Positions 1 through 5,476 of a stretch of 6,975 nt of DNA are shown here, one piece after another. The stretch's first letter is position 1; each line of letters opens with the position of its first letter. A model generated the notes under the pieces. It worked only from the letters and a program-made list of their open reading frames with translations, searched no databases and was not told the DNA's origin. Origin of the DNA: Candidatus Cloacimonadota bacterium (lineage in GTDB: Bacteria > Cloacimonadota > Cloacimonadia > Cloacimonadales > Cloacimonadaceae); the NCBI GenBank assembly GCA_023230025.1, contig JALNYD010000140.1, positions 1 to 6,975 of the forward strand, read 5' to 3'. Both the position numbers and the translations under genes were made by a program.

Positions 1-444
1 AGTCTCACGATAAAGCTCTTCCAGCCGATAACCTTCATGGATCATCAGGGTGGCATCCCCTCCATCATCCACGATCATGTCCGGAGCTGCATCAGGCCAG
101 TTCAGAGCAGCAAAAGTGCAGTCCCAATATTCTTGCAGGCTTTCACCTTTCCAGGCAAATACCGGGATCCCCGCTTCCACCATTGCGGCGGCAGCATGAT
201 CCTGAGTGCTGAAGATATTGCAGCTTGCCCAACGCAGTTTTGCGCCGAGTTCTACCAGGGTTTCCATCAACACAGCGGTCTGTATGGTCATATGCAAGCT
301 ACCTGTAATATGAGCTCCAGACAGGGGTTTATCCTGGCTATAACGATCTCGAAGTGCGATCAGGCCGGGCATTTCCAGTTCGGCCAGGGCGATTTCCTTG
401 CGTCCAAAAGAAGCAAGCTTGATATCAGCAATCTTGTATTCCAT
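1..444 (-). CDS. ahcY: S-adenosylhomocysteine hydrolase, N-terminal part (runs off left edge)
   Basis: Adenosylhomocysteinase cleaves S-adenosylhomocysteine into adenosine and homocysteine in the cytoplasm, recycling the by-product of SAM-dependent methylation. The 148 visible residues match the family's substrate-binding domain. LHMT is at about 50-53, followed by TAVLMETL. SCNIFSTQDHAAAA is at 74-87, GIPVFAWKGE at 92-101, and the DDGGD acidic motif at 126-130. These are the characteristic N-terminal signatures of the enzyme. The NAD-binding Rossmann domain and C-terminus lie beyond position 1, so the gene is cut by the window and not shown to be broken. The ATG at 442-444 follows a GAGG ribosome binding site about 6 nt upstream. 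It lies 74 nt after the pnp stop on the same strand, with a hairpin between them, so it may have its own promoter or depend on read-through. Identification is firm because the motif string is highly family-specific. Confidence 0.96.
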   Translation of the reverse strand, partial: MEYKIADIKLASFGRKEIALAELEMPGLIALRDRYSQDKPLSGAHITGSLHMTIQTAVLMETLVELGAKLRWASCNIFSTQDHAAAAMVEAGIPVFAWKGESLQEYWDCTFAALNWPDAAPDMIVDDGGDATLMIHEGYRLEELYRET

Positions 445-473
445 TGTAACCTCGTTATCTAAAGAAAACCTGA

Positions 474-496
474 GCGCGATCCTTGATGAATCGCGC
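474..496 (-). terminator. Hairpin after pnp, possible intrinsic terminator
   Basis: A perfect 7-bp GC-rich stem (GCGCGAT at 474-480 with ATCGCGC at 490-496) encloses a 9-nt loop. It begins 23 nt past the pnp stop. On the minus-strand transcript the stem is followed by TCAGG and then TTTTCTTT. The U-rich stretch is therefore displaced by about 5 nt from the stem, which weakens the case for an efficient Rho-independent terminator. It could equally stabilise the 3' end of the pnp message or give partial read-through into ahcY. Confidence 0.5.
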
Positions 497-518
497 CCAA
501 TCTATTGATTAATAATGC

Positions 519-2744
519 TTATCTGCGGTTTCGGTCGCGGGAACCGCTGCCACCGCGGAAATCACGGTCACGACGGGGTGGACGATCATCACGGCGAGGA
601 GCAGCAGGGCGTGCCGGAGCATTGGGATCCGGTTCGGGATTGCCTTCAACACCTTTCATGGTGAGAGATAGCTTTCCTTTTTCCATGCCCAGGGCTTTCA
701 CGTGCACGATGTCGCCAAGTTTTACCATATCTTCGGGATGGCCAATGCGGGAAGTGTGCATCTGGGAAACGTGCACCATCCCTTCTTTGGCTCCACCGAG
801 GATCTTCACAAAAACTCCGTAAGGCTCAATGCGGGTAACTGGTCCTTCAAATTCCTCACCGGGTTGTGGGTCGATGGCGATTCCGGTGATGATGGCCTTT
901 GCCTTATCGATGCTGTCCTTATCCGGAGATAGGATGCGTACCGTTCCGTCATCCTGGATATCGATGGATACCTGGCAGCTTTCGATGATGGATTTGATCA
1001 TCTTGCCTGATGGTCCAATGATTTCGCCGATCTTGTCGGTGGGAACCTTGAAGCTTTCGATTCTTGGTGCGGTGGGTGAGAGCTCAGCTCTGGGTTCGGC
1101 AATGCATTCCTGCATCAGATCCAGGATCTCGAAACGGGCTTTCTTGGCTTTTTCCAAAGCTATGCGCATGATGTCTTTGGTGATGCCTTCGATCTTGATA
1201 TCCATCTGCATGGCGGTGATCCCTTCCCGGGTTCCGGCACACTTGAAATCCATATCGCCAAGGTGGTCTTCCAGTCCCATAATATCAGTCAGAACCACAT
1301 ATTTATCGCCTTCCATGATCAGACCATTGGCGATTCCGGCAACCGGAGCTTTAATTGGTACACCAGCAGCCATCATGGCCAGACAGCCGCTACAGATTGA
1401 GGCTTGAGAGGAGGAACCGTTTGATTCCAGTGTATCGGCTACGATACGCAGAGTGTATGGGAAGGCTTCAGCACTGGGAAGGACCGCTGTTAATGCACGC
1501 TCTGCCAGATTGCCATGTCCCAGTTCTCTGCGACCGGTGGGTCCCATCCGTCCTGCTTCGCCAACGCTGAAGGGTGGGAAGTTATAATGCAGGAAGAATC
1601 TCTTTTTATATTCTTCTTCCAGAGTGTCGATAATCTGTTCGTCACTGCCACCGCCCAGGGTAACAGTGCCCAGGGATTGAGTTTCACCGCGGGTAAAGAG
1701 GGCTGAGCCATGCACACGGGGAAGCACGTCGATTTCGCAGGTGATGTCGCGAATCTCATCCAGACCACGTCCGTCAACGCGGAAGTGTTTATCCAGAATC
1801 GAGGCGCGCACATAACGGCGGATCAGTTCGTGGAAAGCTTCCTTGTACACTTTTTCATTTTCGGCATAGAGGTCTTCGCCATCTGCTTCCAGGTGTTTTT
1901 CCAGCATTTCTGCTTCTACGGCATCAAAGGCATCCTGGCGTTCCTGCTTGCCCAGAATTGTGGCAGAATCGGCAATTTTCTGGCCATAATTCTGTTCCAT
2001 CTCACTGAGGATATTCTCCGGAATGCCAACCAGAACTACTTCCACCTTTTCTTTGCCGCAAGCCTTGATGATATCATCCTGCATGACGCAAAGCTGCTTG
2101 ATTGCTTCATGGCCAAAATAGACCGCATCCAGCATTTCCTCTTCAGTCAGTTCCGAAGCGGCAGATTCGATCATCACTACAGAAGTTGCACTTCCGGCTA
2201 CGGTGAGATTCAGGCGGGATACTTCTTTGATTTCCTTGATTAGGGGATTGATTACGAAGTTGCCATCAATATAACCCACGGTGAGTCCGGCAACGGGGCC
2301 GTGGAAGGGGATATCAGAAATGCTGAGGGCCAGTGAGGCTCCCAATAATCCCAGGTTGGCAGGATCGTTTTCACCATCATAGGCCAATACGTTTACTACT
2401 ACATGAACTTGATTGCGGAATCCTTCCGGGAATAAGGGACGGATGGAGCGATCAATCACGCGGGCTTGCAATGTAGCATCGGTGGAGGGCTTGGCTTCAC
2501 GTTTGAAGAATCCTCCCGGGATCTTGCCAGCAGCATACATTTTTTCGATAAAATCCACTGTGAGAGGGAAGAAATCCTGATTCTCAGAGGCTTCCTTGCT
2601 CATTGTGGCTGTAACTAATACGGCAGTTTCACCATATTGTAAGTAGATAGAACCGTTGGCCTGTTTGGCCATCTTTCCGGTTTCGGCGATCAGGGTGCGA
2701 CCATTGAACTCGATCTCCCTGCGAGTAATGTTGAAGTTATGCAT
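519..2744 (-). CDS. pnp: Polynucleotide phosphorylase (PNPase)
   Basis: PNPase is a trimeric 3'-to-5' exoribonuclease that uses phosphate to degrade RNA and can add tails in reverse. It acts in the cytoplasm, often within a degradosome. The 741 residues show the full architecture. The first RNase PH core spans about 12-145, with the RNA-contacting GGFFKRE at 77-83. A helical linker covers about 240-320. The second RNase PH core spans about 325-520, with GRRELGHGNLAERAL at 404-418 and GSSSQAS at 443-449 (phosphate site). Acidic residues D487 and D493 lie in TDIMGLEDHLGDMDF. A KH domain follows with its GPSG loop at 577-580, then an S1 domain at about 629-697. After residue 700 comes a proline/arginine-rich basic tail. 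The ATG is preceded by AAGGAG (2750-2755) with 5-nt spacing. The gene follows rpsO by 184 nt on the same strand, a common bacterial order. A long leader hairpin before the ribosome binding site suggests autocontrol. Confidence 0.98.
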   Translation of the reverse strand: MHNFNITRREIEFNGRTLIAETGKMAKQANGSIYLQYGETAVLVTATMSKEASENQDFFPLTVDFIEKMYAAGKIPGGFFKREAKPSTDATLQARVIDRSIRPLFPEGFRNQVHVVVNVLAYDGENDPANLGLLGASLALSISDIPFHGPVAGLTVGYIDGNFVINPLIKEIKEVSRLNLTVAGSATSVVMIESAASELTEEEMLDAVYFGHEAIKQLCVMQDDIIKACGKEKVEVVLVGIPENILSEMEQNYGQKIADSATILGKQERQDAFDAVEAEMLEKHLEADGEDLYAENEKVYKEAFHELIRRYVRASILDKHFRVDGRGLDEIRDITCEIDVLPRVHGSALFTRGETQSLGTVTLGGGSDEQIIDTLEEEYKKRFFLHYNFPPFSVGEAGRMGPTGRRELGHGNLAERALTAVLPSAEAFPYTLRIVADTLESNGSSSQASICSGCLAMMAAGVPIKAPVAGIANGLIMEGDKYVVLTDIMGLEDHLGDMDFKCAGTREGITAMQMDIKIEGITKDIMRIALEKAKKARFEILDLMQECIAEPRAELSPTAPRIESFKVPTDKIGEIIGPSGKMIKSIIESCQVSIDIQDDGTVRILSPDKDSIDKAKAIITGIAIDPQPGEEFEGPVTRIEPYGVFVKILGGAKEGMVHVSQMHTSRIGHPEDMVKLGDIVHVKALGMEKGKLSLTMKGVEGNPEPDPNAPARPAAPRRDDRPPRRDRDFRGGSGSRDRNRR

Positions 2745-2762
2745 TTATTCTCCTTGCATTAG

Positions 2763-2837
2763 AACCGGGGAGAATGAGCAATAGGCGAAGCGCTTCGTAC
2801 GATCAAGCCCTTGGCTTATTGCTGAAACTCCCTGGTT
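2763..2837 (-). promoter_or_regulatory. Long imperfect stem-loop in the pnp leader
   Basis: The outer arms 2763-2772 and 2828-2837 pair at 9 of 10 positions, with one mismatch at 2767/2833. A symmetric 4 x 4 internal loop follows. An inner perfect 7-bp stem then joins 2777-2783 with 2817-2823. Two further pairs (2785/2815 and 2786/2814) and a small apical hairpin built on the palindrome GAAGCGCTTC (2787-2796) sit inside. The structure ends 7 nt before the AAGGAG of pnp. In Escherichia coli and relatives, a double-stranded pnp leader is cut by RNase III and PNPase then represses its own synthesis. The position and shape here match that arrangement. The pairing is read directly; the regulatory role is inferred. 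Confidence 0.6.
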
Positions 2838-2863
2838 AAGGTTGGTTTTGCTTAAAATAGAGA

Positions 2864-2898
2864 AAAGTGGAGCCCTGCATTGCGCCGGCATCCACTTT
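2864..2898 (-). terminator. Terminator-like hairpin after rpsO
   Basis: A perfect 8-bp stem (AAAGTGGA at 2864-2871 with TCCACTTT at 2891-2898) closes a 19-nt GC-rich loop, in which GCC (2872-2874) can also pair with GGC (2887-2889). On the minus-strand transcript the stem runs straight into TTCTCTATTTT, a U-rich tail. It begins 30 nt after the rpsO stop and resembles the attenuating terminator between rpsO and pnp in enterobacteria. The interrupted U tract suggests partial rather than complete termination. No clear pnp promoter is visible downstream, so some read-through is likely. Confidence 0.55.
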
Positions 2899-2928
2899 CC
2901 ATTACTACTAATATCTTGGCTGAGTAAA

Positions 2929-3198
2929 TTACTTTCTGATGCCAAGCGCTTTGATGATCTCGCGGTAACGATTGATATCCTTACGTTTGAGATAATCAAG
3001 TAGGCGCCTGCGCTGCCCGATCAGCTTCAGCAGTCCCCGGCGCGTGGAAAAATCTTTCGCATGCACTTTGAGGTGTTCAGTAATATCTTTGATGCGCTTG
3101 GTGAGCATCGCGATCTGAACTTCAGGGGAACCGGTGTCTGATTCATGGAGTTTAAACTCTGCCATGATAGCCGTTTTGGCCTCAGGTGTTAAAGGCAT
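2929..3198 (-). CDS. rpsO: 30S ribosomal protein S15
   Basis: S15 is a primary binder of the 16S rRNA central domain (helices 20-22) and nucleates assembly of the small-subunit platform. The 89-residue product has exactly the usual bacterial length. It shows the family's landmarks: DTGSPEVQIA at 21-30 (with T22, G23 and Q28), H42, D49, RRGLLKLIGQRRRLLDYL starting at 53, and the basic LGIRK end. The loop around 49-52 reads DFST where E. coli has DHHS, a modest change next to the rRNA-contacting serine. The start ATG at 3196-3198 has a strong GGGAGG site (3203-3208). A string of hairpins precedes it, consistent with the autoregulation known for S15 in several phyla. pnp lies downstream on the same strand. 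Confidence 0.98.
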   Translation of the reverse strand: MPLTPEAKTAIMAEFKLHESDTGSPEVQIAMLTKRIKDITEHLKVHAKDFSTRRGLLKLIGQRRRLLDYLKRKDINRYREIIKALGIRK

Positions 3199-3207
3199 TC
3201 ATCCTCC

Positions 3208-3259
3208 CAGATGATCTGTGTTGTCCAGGCTCTAGCCTGATGTGTGGCAGATATCTGCC
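3208..3259 (-). promoter_or_regulatory. Hairpin cluster in the rpsO leader, candidate S15 autoregulatory RNA
   Basis: Three short hairpins lie in a row just before the rpsO start. The first is a 14-nt palindrome at 3246-3259 (GGCAG stem, ATAT loop). The second is CAGGC/GCCTG at 3226-3239 with a 4-nt loop. The third is CAGA/TCTG at 3208-3218 with a 3-nt loop; its last base is the first G of the GGGAGG ribosome binding site. The first and third share a near-identical self-complementary motif (CAGATATCTG and CAGATCATCTG), so their arms could also pair with each other. S15 represses its own message in several phyla through unrelated leader folds. The stems are seen; the role is inferred. Confidence 0.45.
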
Positions 3260-3270
3260 GTTCATTGATA

Positions 3271-3308
3271 CCAGCTTTTTCAGCATAGTGTTTCTGTCCA
3301 GCTTTTTC
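3271..3308. repeat. 11-bp direct repeat pair upstream of rpsO
   Basis: CCAGCTTTTTC occurs at 3271-3281 and again at 3298-3308, start-to-start 27 bp. Read on the rpsO strand this is GAAAAAGCTGG twice in the leader or promoter region. The repeats may be chance, part of a promoter-proximal binding site, or single-stranded purine tracts in the leader. I saw no matching protein-site consensus. Confidence 0.45.
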
Positions 3309-3421
3309 GTGGAAACAGGATTGGGCTGCTTCCCAAGCTGGCTCACATCATTGATTGAACCCATGCACAAATGCGTCCTGGAATGATCTTGCGCTTTTTT
3401 AACTTCTCAGAGCATGAACAA

Positions 3422-4729
3422 TCAGAATCTTCTCTTGCTAATGGATTTACACATATCCTGGAACTGCCGATTGCTCTTGAGAGACTTTGTGGATATCTGG
3501 TTACCGGTAATCAAGGTTTTGGCGTGTGCAGCAATATCGAACAGGGTATAAACCTGCTCATCAAAACTGGTTTCACTATTGAAGTTCCACATATTGCACA
3601 GCAACACAAAACTGTAATCCGTGAGCGGGTCATAAAAGGTCAAAGTCAAGAATCCTGCAATTGCTCCCGTATGACCATAGCCAAATCCTTCCATATAGCT
3701 TGTTCCCAAACCATAGTCCTGATCCGGATAGGAGGATTGCCGCATTTCCAGCACAGTGTCCATGCTCAAACCCGCAGTTCCTTTTTGCCATTTTGTAATC
3801 CAGGAAAGCAGATCTTCGCTGTCTGTTACCAGATTGCCCTGTGCTACTTCATGTGACATGTTGTAGAGATCTGTGCTAAGTGGTGCCGAATCCAGCATAA
3901 CCCAAGAGGGTATTCTTGGTTCCGGTAGAGAATGTGCAGAATCCAGCGGGAAAGTGATGTTATCAAGACCATTTGGCAGGCACAACATGCTGGAAAAGTA
4001 ATCTTCGATTGACATGCCGCTTACCCTCTCGATTATCTTGCCCAGGAGCATATATCCGGTATTGGTATAGCTGTATTCTGCGCCGGGCTTATGATGGATC
4101 AATTGATGCTGAGCTATCACCGAGATTATTTCATCGATGCTGAATTGATGGCTCGGATCCTGCCCCAATACATAGTCCAGCCAGTTCATCCCAGCATATA
4201 CTGCGGATACGGAATCTGGAATATTAAAGTTCACGAGATCAAACACTCCTGCACGGTGTTCCAGTAAACTCCGGATCGTAATCTGATCCTTAAAGGGGAT
4301 GGCAAAGTCCTGATTATCAGGGAGGTAGGGATTTGTAGTGCCGGGAATAGCAGCGGTAACGGGATCGTCAATACTGAGCTGATTGCTCTGATGTAATAGC
4401 ATAATGGCCGAAGCTGTGAAAGTCTTGGTTACACTGGCTGCCCGGAACAAGGAATGCATGGAAGCGTGGTTGGGCATATTGGTTTTGCAGAAGAGTCTGT
4501 TATCACCGGACTGAGCATGAAAGAGGATACCTCCGGTTTCAATGCCGGCTTCATCAAGGTAATTCTGCCACATGCTATCTACCAGAGTGCGAACCTGTTC
4601 TTGCATCAGCTCAAGATCGCTTGGTTCGGTGCTGGATTTCTTGTTGCAGGCTGCGACGAAGATCAGGATAACAATCAAACAGAGGGGGAAGATTCTTTTC
4701 ATAACTGCACTATTTCCTTTGGTATTCAT
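3422..4729 (-). CDS. Beta-lactamase-fold serine hydrolase, predicted lipoprotein
   Basis: This is a member of the class C beta-lactamase / D-alanyl-D-alanine carboxypeptidase / esterase family of serine hydrolases. The 435-residue product starts with a hydrophobic signal (about 11-27) ending in the lipobox VAAC, with the acylated cysteine at 28. It is therefore predicted to be exported and membrane-anchored. The catalytic motifs are in order: SVTK at 99-102 (SxxK nucleophile), LLEHRAG at 155-161, YTN at 221-223 (YxN), and HTG at 353-355 (KTG equivalent). The active site therefore looks intact. Substrate cannot be read from motifs; peptidoglycan peptides, esters or other amides are all possible. 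The upstream ATG used here follows AGGGA at 5-nt spacing. An internal ATG at 4700-4702 would give MKRIFPLC and has a stronger AAAGGA, but about 12 nt away. The start lies 33 nt after the tmRNA 3' end, so transcription from the ssrA promoter is possible. Confidence 0.9.
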   Translation of the reverse strand: MNTKGNSAVMKRIFPLCLIVILIFVAACNKKSSTEPSDLELMQEQVRTLVDSMWQNYLDEAGIETGGILFHAQSGDNRLFCKTNMPNHASMHSLFRAASVTKTFTASAIMLLHQSNQLSIDDPVTAAIPGTTNPYLPDNQDFAIPFKDQITIRSLLEHRAGVFDLVNFNIPDSVSAVYAGMNWLDYVLGQDPSHQFSIDEIISVIAQHQLIHHKPGAEYSYTNTGYMLLGKIIERVSGMSIEDYFSSMLCLPNGLDNITFPLDSAHSLPEPRIPSWVMLDSAPLSTDLYNMSHEVAQGNLVTDSEDLLSWITKWQKGTAGLSMDTVLEMRQSSYPDQDYGLGTSYMEGFGYGHTGAIAGFLTLTFYDPLTDYSFVLLCNMWNFNSETSFDEQVYTLFDIAAHAKTLITGNQISTKSLKSNRQFQDMCKSISKRRF

Positions 4730-4762
4730 GTGTTTCCCTACTAAACTCTAGTTAACAAAAAC

Positions 4763-5115
4763 TGGTGGAGGTGGCGGGGATCGAACCCGCGTCCAAAGAA
4801 CAGCGCCATAGAGAATCTACATGCTTAGTTGTCTTTAAATCTCAAGCTAATGGGTGGAAGACAATCAGACCCCAAAAGCTCCAGCCGATAGTCTTAGCGC
4901 TGATTTACCGGCGATCAATCAGCGAGCAGCCATACTGTTTCGACGCCTGATCTCATCCCGATGGCACGGATGAGGCAGACGTTAGCGCGATTAAGCAGCT
5001 AAGAGTAAGTTATCGTTTGCAATTAATTTTGCGGTGCTACTTTTTGACGGAGTGGATAGCATCTCCGGCATGCATCTCTACCACACCAATTCCCTGTCGA
5101 AACCACTTCACCCCC
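4763..5115 (-). ncRNA. ssrA: Transfer-messenger RNA (tmRNA), one-piece
   Basis: tmRNA, with SmpB, rescues stalled ribosomes and tags the unfinished protein for proteolysis. Both ends of the tRNA-like domain are visible. The 5' strand GGGGGTG (5109-5115) pairs with CACCTCC (4767-4773) as a 7-bp acceptor stem with one G-U pair. It is followed by discriminator A and an encoded CCA ending at 4763. The T arm has a GCGGG/CCCGC stem with loop TTCGATC. The conserved TTTCGACAGGG lies near the 5' end, and ACTAAGCATGTAGA before the T arm. The tag reading frame is at 4991-5020. Clear pseudoknot stems follow it: an 8-bp CGCTGATT/AATCAGCG (4898-4905 with 4917-4924) and a 7-bp CTCATCC/GGATGAG (4952-4958 with 4968-4974). 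The predicted mature length is 353 nt. It is not permuted or split. Confidence 0.97.
4991..5020 (-). other. tmRNA proteolysis-tag reading frame
   Basis: Nine sense codons and a TAA encode ANDNLLLAA. The frame starts at the GCA resume codon, placed by the similarity of its surroundings (CCGCAAAA then GCAAACGA) to the E. coli tmRNA. With the alanine carried by the tmRNA, the full tag would be A-ANDNLLLAA. It keeps the usual AND start and the hydrophobic LAA end recognised by ClpXP-type proteases. It is one residue shorter than the ten encoded in E. coli. An in-frame GCA four codons upstream could in principle extend the frame, but it matches the pre-resume region rather than the resume codon. 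Confidence 0.88.
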
Positions 5116-5164
5116 AATCAATAAGGGCATGGTGATGATTCTTCAAGATATTGATAATCAACCC

Positions 5165-5195
5165 ACTATATGCCTGTGAAAGAACTATTGGACAA
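5165..5195 (-). promoter_or_regulatory. Weak candidate promoter for ssrA
   Basis: On the minus strand TATAGT (5165-5170) matches five of six bases of a sigma-70 type -10 box. TTGTCC (5190-5195) matches four of six of a -35 box, but at a long 19-bp spacing. Transcription would begin about 45 nt before the mature tmRNA 5' end, leaving a leader for RNase P to remove. The suboptimal spacing keeps this tentative. Confidence 0.25.
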
Positions 5196-5432
5196 ACTAA
5201 GCTACACGCTGTTTCAGTCAAGGACTAATTTCGTGGGTAGTTTGAAATGACATACGCAATCCCAATATGGATTTCGCAAGGTAGCATTTAGGGCTTTGGA
5301 TTTGTACCTGTTCAGCATCATTAGCATTCGATCTGTTTTTAATACATCTGAAACAAATATTGACACTGAATAGTACTTGACAGCAGAATGCTTACGCCAG
5401 ATCCTGCTACCATCATTGATGCATGGGGCTGG

Positions 5433-5451
5433 AGCCTGATGGATTCAGGCT
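5433..5451 (+). promoter_or_regulatory. Leader hairpin upstream of the 5477 gene
   Basis: AGCCTGA (5433-5439) and TCAGGCT (5445-5451) form a perfect 7-bp stem with a 5-nt loop. It lies 13 nt before the GGGGGAG ribosome binding site. No T tract follows, so it does not look like a terminator. It could stabilise the message or affect translation. It also argues that this segment is leader rather than coding sequence. Confidence 0.4.
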
Positions 5452-5464
5452 TGTTCCCAAAAAA

Positions 5465-5471
5465 GGGGGAG
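5465..5471 (+). promoter_or_regulatory. Ribosome binding site that fixes the start at 5477
   Basis: GGGGGAG is followed by 5 nt and then ATG. The frame stays open back to an ATG at 5423, but no purine-rich site precedes that one and a hairpin lies inside the would-be extension. The 5477 start is clearly preferred. Confidence 0.75.
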
Positions 5472-5476
5472 ACGCC

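Larger units (their letters stand above)
5116..5476. other. Non-coding divergent intergenic region
   Basis: This 361-nt stretch lies between ssrA (leftward) and the unknown gene (rightward) and shows no convincing gene. Its contents are a weak ssrA promoter candidate, an imperfect palindrome TTGATAATCAA (5151-5161), two TTGACA hexamers (5360-5365 and 5377-5382) without good -10 partners, and a 7-bp hairpin (5433-5451) in the leader of the plus-strand gene. I saw no tRNA or recognisable riboswitch, and no clear PerR- or Fur-like palindrome despite the nearby catalase. Confidence 0.6.

Noticed and set aside
37..462. Plus-strand open frame opposite ahcY
   Set aside because: It lies entirely antisense to a clearly recognisable S-adenosylhomocysteine hydrolase and has no convincing ribosome binding site or family resemblance.
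1710..2243. 177-residue plus-strand open frame inside pnp
   Set aside because: It is antisense to the PNPase linker region, whose protein is intact and conserved. It is best explained as a codon-composition shadow.
2745..2999. 84-residue minus-strand frame between rpsO and pnp
   Set aside because: It overlaps the 3' end of rpsO in another frame and runs through the terminator-like hairpin and the pnp leader stem. The product has no family features.
3371..3856. 161-residue plus-strand open frame opposite the serine hydrolase
   Set aside because: It is antisense to the hydrolase C-terminal region, which carries the HTG motif. It has no ribosome binding site.
4700..4780. Integrated element using the tmRNA 3' end as an attachment site
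   Set aside because: No duplicated copy of the tmRNA 3' end and no integrase gene is present in the window. The downstream genes are ordinary chromosomal ones.
4763..4800. A tRNA 3' half on the minus strand (T arm plus CCA)
   Set aside because: The matching acceptor strand lies 340 nt upstream at 5109-5115, with a tag frame and pseudoknots between them. The whole is tmRNA, not a tRNA.
4765..4950. 61-residue plus-strand frame starting MEVAGIEPASKEQ
   Set aside because: It reads antisense through the tmRNA tRNA-like end. 'VAGIEPAS' type peptides are a familiar false annotation caused by T-arm sequences.
5135..5179. 14-codon plus-strand mini-ORF (MILQDIDNQPTICL)
   Set aside because: It is very short, has no well-spaced ribosome binding site, and lies in the presumed ssrA promoter region.
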